From NCBI GenBank assembly GCA_023392755.1, contig JAEWNM010000339.1, forward strand, positions 1-13,785: a DNA stretch of 13,785 nt, given 5' to 3'. Below, one piece after another: positions 5,031 through 12,414 of this stretch (the first letter of the stretch is position 1; each line of letters begins with the position of its first letter). The notes under the pieces were generated by a model that was given only the letters and a program-made list of their open reading frames with translations, was not told the origin of the DNA and ran no database searches. The position numbers were made by a program, and so were the translations under genes. The stretch is from Bacillota bacterium (lineage in GTDB: Bacteria; Bacillota; Clostridia; Christensenellales; Aristaeellaceae).

Positions 5031-7091
5031 TTACTTCCTCCTCCTGTGCTTCATCACCATCATGCCAAATGCAAACAGGGCAAGCAGAAGAACGCCGCCC
5101 GCCGTAAGGCTCAGGCCCAGCACATCCTGCCGGTCCATCAAAACAAAGGCGGCGGGGGCCATGGCGGCGTTGTCATCTTTGAAGCGGAAGGAATGGGCTG
5201 CCTCGTTATCCGCAACAAAACCGTCACCATACACCCTCCATAATCCCTCCACGCTGCCGATATAGGGGATGGCCTTGAGCATGGCCTCGTCGCTGACGCC
5301 GCTTACCACAAGCAGCGCGCGACGCCGCCCGCTATCCGGCGCATACAGCAGCTGTACGCTGGCAAGCCCCGCGCCATAGCCGGGCTCAATGCGCATTTTT
5401 TCGTTGGAATCAATGGTGGTTCCATCTTGGCTGAATTTGAAAAACAATCCCCTGTTGATATCCATTGCGGTTTGGTTCACGCCGTATCTGCCGATGGCAA
5501 TTACATTGGCGTCGGGCAGGCTGCCCGCACCTCGGATGACCCGCAGGGTGCCTGAATTGTCCGTTACGAATCGGCCAATTGTCAGCATCATCCGCCGCAG
5601 GATTTCATAATCCGCATAGGATGGGTTGGCGGGCAGCAGAACCGCCATGTCGTTAAGCCTTTCATCCCAAGCAAAAGGGCCGGGGTAGTTGTCAAACAGC
5701 AGTCCCTGCACATTAACCGTGTTCAATTTGACCATGCTTTCGCTGGATATGTACGCCCAGGGCGTTTCCTCCTGCCGCAGGGTGCACCACAGATCCTTTA
5801 TCTCCAAATCGAAAGCCACCCTCACCGTGAAACTGCCGGAAACCTTTATATCCGTCGGTATCGAAAGCTCAAGGCTGTCGCCTCCCGGCATACCCTGTGA
5901 CAGCTTTTTGCTGCCGATGGGGTTATCGTTTACGTATACGGTGACCAGAGACCGCTCAAAGTCCAGATTCTCCGCGCAGCGAAATATCAGCCGTATCCGG
6001 CTGTCATAGGCCAGCGCACGGTTTTTTGGCAGCTTGATGTAAAAGGCGGCCTCCTGACGAAAAGCGCCCTTTACATAAGCGCCGCTTTCCGTCAGCGGCA
6101 AATACGGCTCCCCAAGGGCGGTACCCGTAAGCACATCGGCGTCTTTGTGAAGGCTCACCCACGCGCTTTGCATCTGCCCCATGCAGGCACTGTTGCATAG
6201 CAGCCTTCCCAGGGTTTCCATAGCCTGATCGTCCGCGCCGACGGCCGCCAGCATGTAACGGTCGTCCCGGTTCAGCAGTATGAGGGCTATACCATCCCGC
6301 GCGGCCAGAACCTGCTCCTGCGTAAGCATCGCCAATATGTTTCCCGCCAGCTGGTCCAGGCGGGAAATGTATATCTGGTACATGTCCGCAAACAGCAAAT
6401 CACCAGCCTGACCCACACGAAGGCCGATATCCTCAAAAAACATCTGGGCGCTGCCCGCAAGGCCGGCAAGCGCCGAGGCCGCGCAGGCCAATGCCGATTC
6501 CGCGGCATCCTGATCGACGACAATCGCGCTCTGCCTGTTGGACAGGGCTTCAATGCTGCTAAACTGCCTGTATAGCGAAGCCACGCTCCCTACAACCGCC
6601 AGCGGTCGGTAGCTGATTGTAACGGCGGATTCCTTGAAAACATTCATCCAGTTGGCTTTTGATGTATCATCGGCACACGGCTGAGTATCGTTTGTACGTA
6701 TATACGTCTCTATCGTCAGATAGTTGATTCCCTGCTTGATGGTATCCGGCGGCAGCGCAATCTGCTCCCGAAGCTTTTCCCCGCCTGCCGCCGGCACCCG
6801 GGCGGTGTATATTTTTTGCCCGTTCACCGTTACGGTGTAGGTAGACAGCTCCGCCAAGGCGAGCTGTGTCACGGTATAGCTCATGGAAAGCACCGCCTGC
6901 TCCACCGCCCAGTCACCGGCATAAAAGCTTTCAGTAAAACCCGCGAACAGGCCGGACAGCGTGTGGTCCCCGGAGAAGGCATGCTGGTATATATAAGGCT
7001 GAAGTGGAGCGGCGTATGCCGCGGGAATCCCCGCCGTCACAAGCACCGTCAGCAGGATAAACGCGATCCCTCTGCACATGGCATGCTTCAT
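5031..7091 (-). CDS. BcsB-like exported exopolysaccharide synthase subunit (YdaN-like)
   Basis: A 686-residue protein with a signal peptide (MKHAMCRGIAFILL then a hydrophobic core; cleavage likely after AYA, about residue 26), a large extracellular region, and one C-terminal transmembrane helix (about 660-680) ending in KHRRRK. The extracellular part has beta-rich segments resembling BcsB jelly-roll and flavodoxin-like repeats: 'YTVTVNGQKI' early and a matching 'VTVYVNDNPIGSKKL' later. BcsB-type proteins clasp the GT2 synthase with the C-terminal helix and guide the polymer out of the membrane. The start at 7091 is chosen because GGAGAGG lies eight bases upstream and it creates a proper signal peptide; upstream in-frame starts would run into the GT2 gene. 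It begins two bases after the GT2 stop, and its own stop is one base before the c-di-GMP receptor gene. Overall identity is from architecture and context. Confidence 0.85.
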   Translation of the reverse strand: MKHAMCRGIAFILLTVLVTAGIPAAYAAPLQPYIYQHAFSGDHTLSGLFAGFTESFYAGDWAVEQAVLSMSYTVTQLALAELSTYTVTVNGQKIYTARVPAAGGEKLREQIALPPDTIKQGINYLTIETYIRTNDTQPCADDTSKANWMNVFKESAVTISYRPLAVVGSVASLYRQFSSIEALSNRQSAIVVDQDAAESALACAASALAGLAGSAQMFFEDIGLRVGQAGDLLFADMYQIYISRLDQLAGNILAMLTQEQVLAARDGIALILLNRDDRYMLAAVGADDQAMETLGRLLCNSACMGQMQSAWVSLHKDADVLTGTALGEPYLPLTESGAYVKGAFRQEAAFYIKLPKNRALAYDSRIRLIFRCAENLDFERSLVTVYVNDNPIGSKKLSQGMPGGDSLELSIPTDIKVSGSFTVRVAFDLEIKDLWCTLRQEETPWAYISSESMVKLNTVNVQGLLFDNYPGPFAWDERLNDMAVLLPANPSYADYEILRRMMLTIGRFVTDNSGTLRVIRGAGSLPDANVIAIGRYGVNQTAMDINRGLFFKFSQDGTTIDSNEKMRIEPGYGAGLASVQLLYAPDSGRRRALLVVSGVSDEAMLKAIPYIGSVEGLWRVYGDGFVADNEAAHSFRFKDDNAAMAPAAFVLMDRQDVLGLSLTAGGVLLLALFAFGMMVMKHRRRK

Positions 7092-7093
7092 GG

Positions 7094-8341
7094 CTAGAAC
7101 CTCTCCGTCTTGTACCATTTTGTCTCCCGGCGGAACAGCACATCGGTAATATATTTGTACAGGCCCCAGGCGGCGACTACCATCCACATCTTGGAATAGG
7201 TGAAATACATCAGTACGATTACAGCCATATTGGATAAGTTCATTTCCCCCTTTTCCGTACTGATGGTCAGATACGTTCCCAGTATGAACAAGAGAATGGC
7301 CAGGAACCACAACAGGTTGCTGAATCCCGCCAGCGTGGTATGCGCCCAGCCCACCGCGTACAGCAACAGCACACCGTCGGATATAATCAGGGAGGTCAGA
7401 AGCAAGAAATAAATGGACAGAAAGTAGAGTATGTCAAAGCGTATTCGTTTGGCTTTGGGCTGAAATAAAAGCGGAAGGTTTTTGATGATTACATACAGGT
7501 TGCCTTTTACCCAGCGGGTGCGCTGCTTGAACCAGACCTTAACCGTTTGCGGCTCCTGCTCCCATGTGACTGCCTGGGGCAAAAATTTAATGCGGTATCC
7601 CATCATGTAGATTCTGAAGCTGATTTCCGTATCCTCGGCTATGGCTTTTGTATCCCAGCCGCCAATGGATTCCAGAATAGACCTGCGGATGATGAAATTG
7701 GTGCCCGGTATGGTGCATAAGCCGAACAAATGCCAGCGGCCCGCTTGAGCCATCCACTGAAATGCCAGTGTTTCAATATTGATGAACCTGGTCAAAAGAC
7801 AGGCGTTTTTATTCCTGGTGCGAAATTTGCCAATCACGGCCCCCAGGGTATGATCGTCGGTAATCTGTCCCACCAGCATGCTAAGCGCTCCCTTTTCCGG
7901 CGTGTTGTCAGCGTCGTAAATCACGATGTATTCACCCCGGCATCTTTGAAAGCCAATGTTCAGCGCGTTGGATTTTCCCTTGCCGCCCGTTATGCTGTCC
8001 GTGTTGATGACCACAAGGTTACTGGCATCCGTCTCCCGTTTCAGTTTGTCCAGCAGCTCGGCGCTGTCGTCGCTGGAGTTGTCGTTGATTACGATGATTT
8101 CAAAGCGATCGCCGGGATAATCAAACGCCAGCAGCGCTTTTACAGTTTGCACCAGCACCTTGCCTTCGTTGTGGGCCGGAACCATGATGGATACCATAGG
8201 ATAAAATTTGGGACGGGGAGGCGACTGGCGTTCGCAGCCAAGATAGTAACGGTATCCCGCCATGATCAAAACAACATTCACCAGCAGCAAAAGCCATATA
8301 CAGATCAGGGCTACCAGCATCATGCCGTCGAGTATGTTCAT
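7094..8341 (-). CDS. Processive GT2 glycosyltransferase, exopolysaccharide synthase (YdaM-like)
   Basis: A 415-residue membrane glycosyltransferase of family 2 that would polymerise a nucleotide-sugar on the cytoplasmic face and extrude the chain. An N-terminal transmembrane helix (about 6-30) precedes the GT-A domain. The processive-synthase motifs are all present: D87 in the INDNSSDD segment, DxD as YDAD (D143, D145), the ED of AEDTE (E236, D237) and QxxRW as QRTRW (273-277). C-terminally there are about four more helices. There is no PilZ domain, unlike proteobacterial BcsA, so c-di-GMP control must come from a partner. The start at 8341 has AAAGGAA upstream; the longer frame lacks a ribosome binding site and overlaps the preceding gene. 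It could make cellulose, poly-GlcNAc or a ManNAc polymer like Listeria Pss; the sequence alone does not settle which. Confidence 0.94.
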   Translation of the reverse strand: MNILDGMMLVALICIWLLLLVNVVLIMAGYRYYLGCERQSPPRPKFYPMVSIMVPAHNEGKVLVQTVKALLAFDYPGDRFEIIVINDNSSDDSAELLDKLKRETDASNLVVINTDSITGGKGKSNALNIGFQRCRGEYIVIYDADNTPEKGALSMLVGQITDDHTLGAVIGKFRTRNKNACLLTRFINIETLAFQWMAQAGRWHLFGLCTIPGTNFIIRRSILESIGGWDTKAIAEDTEISFRIYMMGYRIKFLPQAVTWEQEPQTVKVWFKQRTRWVKGNLYVIIKNLPLLFQPKAKRIRFDILYFLSIYFLLLTSLIISDGVLLLYAVGWAHTTLAGFSNLLWFLAILLFILGTYLTISTEKGEMNLSNMAVIVLMYFTYSKMWMVVAAWGLYKYITDVLFRRETKWYKTERF

Positions 8342-8354
8342 AGCGGAATTCCTT

Positions 8355-9620
8355 TCATCTGTAAAATTTGCGCCGGTACAAAAAATACCCGCTAAGGAGC
8401 AGCCCGAAAAAAACAACCAGGCTGATCATCACAATGGTCAATAACGTCCTGTTCCCGGCGGAAAAGAAGCCCTCAAAGCTTGTCTGAACCGCTTCCCGGT
8501 ATACATAATCGCCGCCCACCGGCTCCTCATCATAGAGGAACGGCCCGCCGCCGGCCATCTTTTGCAAACTTGAAACCGATACCCATGCATCCGAAAGCGC
8601 GTGCAGCATCTGATCAAACAACTCGGGCGTCTGTGCGATTGGCAAGCCTATGGATACATCCATGGGCAAAGGCCCGAAGGGCTTACCGGAACCGGATAGG
8701 TTCATAACCCCTTCCAGAGACAGGGGATAAGGGGAAACAATCCCGTTGGCCAGCAGGATTCCCTGCTGTTCAAAAGCCGCGCGGGCGCGGGCCAGCCGTG
8801 CCGCGGCATCCTCCCTGCCGATTTCCGCCGAGCTTACAATGGGGTCATGCATCACCACCGCCCCGCCTCTGGCTTGAACATAGCGGAGAACCTGCGTATA
8901 GCGAAGATAGGCCGGATACGCCAGATTGTCATATACCGGCATGGCGCTGACGGTAAACGGATAGCCGCGTGTATAAAGCGCATCCGCCATATGGCAAAGC
9001 ATGCCCAAATCAGAAAAAGGATACACTTGATCGATCAGCAAAAAAAGGCGGCCCTTAACCGGGCCGCCAAGAAAATGCCGCATCACCAGGGAAAGGGCCA
9101 GCGGCTGGATATCATCCCGAAAAAAATTGGGTACGTAAGCGGTGTGACCTTGAATGACGCTATAGGGAAAGCTTCCTCCAAGGGGAAATTCCATTTTCCC
9201 CTCCGCCGTGCCCGAATAGTCCGTAATCAACAGGATTTCATCCTCAAAGGAGGCAGGCGCCTTAAAATGCCCCGCATGCAACGTGATGCCATGGCCGCCG
9301 GCGGGCTGAACCTGAATTCCGTTCACCGGCCCCGTTTCCGGCCCCACGCACACAACCGGAAGATTTTGGTCAGCCCCATCCAGATAAGGCTGGCGGGCCG
9401 TTGTTACGACGGCCGCTGCCTGGGTAAGGGAGTTCGCGCTATAGGCTGATTCGTGGACCGCATTTACACTATAGCCGCAGGCGGCAAGAACGCTTGTTAT
9501 GGACTGCCGCTCGCTTTCCAGGCGGTACACCAGCAAAACAGGCCTTCCCTCATCCGCCCGGGCGTAATACGGTACCGCCAGTAATGCGGCAAGTACCGCT
9601 GCCAATAGCACCCGTTTCAC
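8355..9620 (-). CDS. DUF2334 polysaccharide-deacetylase-fold membrane protein (YdaL-like)
   Basis: A 421-residue protein with a signal peptide (about 1-22, ending YYARA), an extracellular domain and a C-terminal transmembrane helix (about 388-409) followed by YRRKFYR. The central part (about 188-265) is DUF2334, a NodB-like barrel. It contains FLLIDQVYPFSDL and 'YPFTVSAMPVYDN', then 'RGGAVVMHDP'. In catalytic deacetylases the first motif is usually Asp-Asp; here it is D197-Q198. A single His (H258) is seen at the second motif, so activity is doubtful. A GTG at 9620 is chosen as the start because it gives a clean signal peptide and AGAGG lies 11 bases upstream; a second in-frame GTG four codons earlier is possible. 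The gene starts 34 bases after the GH8 gene, and its stop is 13 bases before the GT2 start. YdaL in B. subtilis occupies the same kind of locus. Confidence 0.82.
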   Translation of the reverse strand: MKRVLLAAVLAALLAVPYYARADEGRPVLLVYRLESERQSITSVLAACGYSVNAVHESAYSANSLTQAAAVVTTARQPYLDGADQNLPVVCVGPETGPVNGIQVQPAGGHGITLHAGHFKAPASFEDEILLITDYSGTAEGKMEFPLGGSFPYSVIQGHTAYVPNFFRDDIQPLALSLVMRHFLGGPVKGRLFLLIDQVYPFSDLGMLCHMADALYTRGYPFTVSAMPVYDNLAYPAYLRYTQVLRYVQARGGAVVMHDPIVSSAEIGREDAAARLARARAAFEQQGILLANGIVSPYPLSLEGVMNLSGSGKPFGPLPMDVSIGLPIAQTPELFDQMLHALSDAWVSVSSLQKMAGGGPFLYDEEPVGGDYVYREAVQTSFEGFFSAGNRTLLTIVMISLVVFFGLLLSGYFLYRRKFYR

Positions 9621-9654
9621 GCCTGCGTTCACCTCTTTTTGACAACAGCAAAAG

Positions 9655-10743
9655 TTACCTGAACGATTTGCCCGCCTCCAGCGCCAGCAATGCCAATAAA
9701 TTATCAAACGAATACGATTGCAGCGTTTGCGCATCGGCAAAAGCGCCGTATACCGGACTGTCAAGATCGGTCACCTGAAACGGGAGCATGCGTTCTATCG
9801 CCAAGCGATACAGCTCACGGTCCCCCTCGCTGACGCCAAGCAAGGCGCACAAAGCGTATATGGCTGTTGATTCCAAGTCGCTCAGCGGGTTCCCATCCAA
9901 ATCGTACACGGCATACAGCCTTCCTTCACGAAGCCTGCTTTTCAGGTATTTTGGCGTTTGCCCGGGGCACGCCCCGAGCTGTGACAAATGATAGGCCGAA
10001 ATAAGTGATTGCACCATGGGAACATTCTCAGACTCATACCATTGTTTTTCCAGATTGTAGCGGGTGTGGAACAGGGGAAAGGTGTCGCCAAGATATCCCC
10101 CCAGCACTATTTCCCGCATGTTTTCCATTACGGAAAGCCATCGCTCATCATAAGCGGATAGCGCTTTGATTGTGAAAAAGTCCGAATAGCACAGCGTCGC
10201 AAATCCGCCGGCCCGCTTAAGCTGTCCGTCGTAAAAATCCACAAGCGTATGATGGCGCACATTCGTATCGTACAGGCGCCGGCCATATAATTCAGCCAGG
10301 TCGCGGTAATCCGGCCGGTTGAACGCTTCCCCCGCCTTAAGCAACGCGCCGATCAGCCGAAGATCATCCACCGCCGCGTTCACCGGGTATGTGCTGCCAT
10401 CCTCATCCAGACGGTAGGATATTAGTTGGCCCGTATCCAGATGATCCCGGACAAAGCAGATCGTACGTGCCGCAGATTCTTCGCTGCCTGTGCATGCAAA
10501 GTAAGCAAGCATCAGCCCCTGGGACTCGCTTAGTACGGAGTGGCCGGAGGCCCACTGCTTTCTTTCCCCGGATGGCAGAAAATTCGTGAACACTCCCCCT
10601 GAGCCGCTTAGCTTTTGCGTTACAAAGGAAAGGCAGAGCGCCTGGGCGTCACTTGCCAGGGCATGGCCTGTAAACTGTAGCAGGCAAACAGAAACAAGAA
10701 CCGGCCATAGAACGGTTCTTGTTTTTGTCCCGGATCGCTTCAT
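9655..10743 (-). CDS. Secreted GH8-type glycoside hydrolase (YdaJ/BcsZ-like)
   Basis: A 362-residue protein with an N-terminal signal (MKRSGTKTRTVLWPVLVS..., cleavage likely near ALA at 30) and a single alpha/alpha-toroid domain of glycoside hydrolase family 8 length. The general-acid motif of the family is recognisable as LSESQGLMLAYFA, giving E73 as the likely proton donor. The 'VDDLRLIGALLKAGEAF' stretch (125-141) matches the 'DxDLxIAxALLxA' helix of GH8 enzymes such as BcsZ. The catalytic base could not be identified with confidence. Such hydrolases trim or release the nascent beta-glucan-like chain and are encoded with synthases in cellulose, yda and pss systems. Its ATG overlaps the stop of the preceding membrane transferase gene by four bases, and its ribosome binding site is weak, so translation is probably coupled. 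A non-catalytic glycan-binding role is possible. Confidence 0.8.
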   Translation of the reverse strand: MKRSGTKTRTVLWPVLVSVCLLQFTGHALASDAQALCLSFVTQKLSGSGGVFTNFLPSGERKQWASGHSVLSESQGLMLAYFACTGSEESAARTICFVRDHLDTGQLISYRLDEDGSTYPVNAAVDDLRLIGALLKAGEAFNRPDYRDLAELYGRRLYDTNVRHHTLVDFYDGQLKRAGGFATLCYSDFFTIKALSAYDERWLSVMENMREIVLGGYLGDTFPLFHTRYNLEKQWYESENVPMVQSLISAYHLSQLGACPGQTPKYLKSRLREGRLYAVYDLDGNPLSDLESTAIYALCALLGVSEGDRELYRLAIERMLPFQVTDLDSPVYGAFADAQTLQSYSFDNLLALLALEAGKSFR

Positions 10744-12203
10744 GATACCACCGCCTGCAAAGCTTCCTCCACCCTGTTTTTAGCCGCCTTCCGCCTTAAC
10801 GTGCCGACCCGTGCCAGCCCGGCGGACATGAGTACGAATGTGGACAGATCAAAAGCCGCATTGTATAAAAACATGTGCTTGGCCAGGTCTGCGTCGCCCG
10901 CGCCAATAATGGAAACGGCAATCTGCGAAAGCCCCATCAAAAGCACAAAGGCAAGGATAAGCGTGCGCTGCCTGTCCTTCATGCTGACAGCCAGCATCCC
11001 CATGAAATACAGCAGTATAAAGCCAACCGTCTTAGGCACCCAGGCCTTTTTCAAGGAGCTGTACAGGGAGAAGAAGGAGGCGTGCGCTCCCGGAGCCATC
11101 CCCGCGCTTTTCTCGTAATTGCCGATGGACTCGGGGCGGATGGAATTGGCACTCCTGGCCGCCTCGTTCAGCATGGCCATCAGCTGGCCGGGATGCATGG
11201 CATAGTATTTGGCGATGGATACAAAGCCATACTTTGCGTAAAAATCTTTCTTGAGCATGGGATCCTGCACGTCAATAACCGGGTTGCGTTCATAATAGAT
11301 GGTTTGATCCAGAAGCGCGTACTGGGGGTTGATACCAAATGACTTCAGCGCCGATTCAGGGTTTTCAGATGTCATCAGCACGCCCCTTGTCATGGCATGG
11401 TAAGCGTTGATTTCCACAAACTCCTTGGGAATCAGCACGTAAACCAGTATACCGGCGGCAACCAATACGGCAGCGCAACCGCGCTTTAGCCACATAAGCC
11501 CCTTACGCAGGGAAAAGTCTTTTTTCGGGGTGTTTAAAAACAAACATAAGATGCCCAGCAGCACACCCAGCGGCGCGAACTGCTGCTTGGAGCATGTGAG
11601 GATCAGCCCGTTTGCCGCAAAAAAAACCATTAGCAGAGCGCGCCTATTTGCGCCGCTTGACAAAAGAAGCGCGCAGGCAATGGCGGAAAGAAAACTGACA
11701 AAGGCTAACCCTTCCGCATAAAAGGAATTGAAATAAGCCAGATAGCCGATATCTGCAAATATGAACACGCATATCAGGGCAATCAGGTAGGCCGTAACGC
11801 CTTTTTTCAGGCGCTGGGTAGCGTACTTGGTAAGAAGGTATACCGCGGACATACAGTATGCGGACAGAACCGCCGCCTGAAAGCGGATGTCAAACCTTCC
11901 ATCCTGCCCGGTAAACAGATTGTCCAGTGCAACCGCCAGCCTGATCAGCGGTGTCTGGGCGGATTGAAAGCCTGATTCGAACTCGTTGAAATATTCGTAT
12001 TGACCGTATTCCCTGCTGAAGTAGGAGAAATATTGATCGGTCTCATACCGATCCAGCTTATACAGCCCGTTGTCTACCATGACCCTGTAAAAGTCGCCGT
12101 TGTCCGCCATACCCACCGGGGAAAGGAAGAGCAGCGACAGCAGCAGTATACCCGCCGCAATGGATGCCAGTGCCGCCGGTGACGGCAGTTTAAAGCGCCT
12201 CAT
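10740..12203 (-). CDS. Polytopic GT-C-like membrane glycosyltransferase (WsfD-like)
   Basis: A 487-residue protein with about nine to ten transmembrane helices: the first at 10-31, a cluster between about 106 and 258, and the rest between about 392 and 463. Two hydrophilic loops lie outside. The first follows helix 1 and begins with an acidic ADNGDFYR motif (33-40). The second spans roughly 259-390. An acidic residue right after the first helix is the layout of GT-C glycosyltransferases that use lipid-linked sugars (family knowledge). The aromatic YFNSFYAEG segment (157-165) is also typical of proteins annotated as WsfD-type hexose transferases. It is the first gene of the operon: its ATG has AAAGGGGG upstream and its own promoter, and its TGA overlaps the GH8 start. 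It may add side-chain sugars to the polymer. The fold assignment is by pattern only. Confidence 0.72.
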   Translation of the reverse strand: MRRFKLPSPAALASIAAGILLLSLLFLSPVGMADNGDFYRVMVDNGLYKLDRYETDQYFSYFSREYGQYEYFNEFESGFQSAQTPLIRLAVALDNLFTGQDGRFDIRFQAAVLSAYCMSAVYLLTKYATQRLKKGVTAYLIALICVFIFADIGYLAYFNSFYAEGLAFVSFLSAIACALLLSSGANRRALLMVFFAANGLILTCSKQQFAPLGVLLGILCLFLNTPKKDFSLRKGLMWLKRGCAAVLVAAGILVYVLIPKEFVEINAYHAMTRGVLMTSENPESALKSFGINPQYALLDQTIYYERNPVIDVQDPMLKKDFYAKYGFVSIAKYYAMHPGQLMAMLNEAARSANSIRPESIGNYEKSAGMAPGAHASFFSLYSSLKKAWVPKTVGFILLYFMGMLAVSMKDRQRTLILAFVLLMGLSQIAVSIIGAGDADLAKHMFLYNAAFDLSTFVLMSAGLARVGTLRRKAAKNRVEEALQAVVS

Positions 12204-12254
12204 TCCGCTTCCCCCTTTCGTAACGGCCTAAAAATCATTGCGCATCAGACGATT

Positions 12255-12283
12255 ATTATATAGAACGGAATATGATAAATCAA
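12255..12283 (-). promoter_or_regulatory. Promoter of the exopolysaccharide operon
   Basis: On the minus strand TTGATT (12283-12278), a 17-base spacer and a perfect TATAAT (12260-12255) are present. Transcription would start near 12248, leaving a leader of about 45 bases before the ATG at 12203. It lies just downstream of the kinase terminator, so the operon is transcribed independently. Confidence 0.75.
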
Positions 12284-12297
12284 TGTAAATTCATCAC

Positions 12298-12323
12298 AAA
12301 ACAGGGGCGCGTTTGCGCCCCTG
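12298..12323 (-). terminator. Intrinsic terminator after the hybrid kinase gene
   Basis: On the minus strand CAGGGGCGC pairs perfectly with GCGCCCCTG around an AAAC loop (12323-12302), followed by TTTTG (from 12301). The 9-bp GC-rich stem is strong. It separates the kinase gene from the exopolysaccharide promoter. The roughly 90 bases between it and the kinase stop hold nothing I can identify. Confidence 0.87.
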
Positions 12324-12414
12324 CGGCAATGGAAGGATGCGGTTATAGGGCGGCAGGCGTATGCCCATGACTGGCACCGTGGCGGAGAAATGCGTTCAGC
12401 TGCCCGCGGAAAAT

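Noticed and set aside
7092..7310. A longer N-terminus for the BcsB-like protein starting at 7310
   Set aside because: It would overlap the GT2 gene extensively, and the internal ATG at 7091 gives a signal peptide and a good ribosome binding site.
7094..8341. Calling the GT2 gene cellulose synthase bcsA
   Set aside because: There is no PilZ domain, and the neighbours fit yda/pss loci whose polymer need not be cellulose, so the product is left open.
9621..9764. A longer N-terminus for the DUF2334 protein starting at 9764
   Set aside because: The added segment is a basic, cysteine-rich out-of-frame reading of the GH8 gene end; the GTG at 9620 yields a proper signal peptide.
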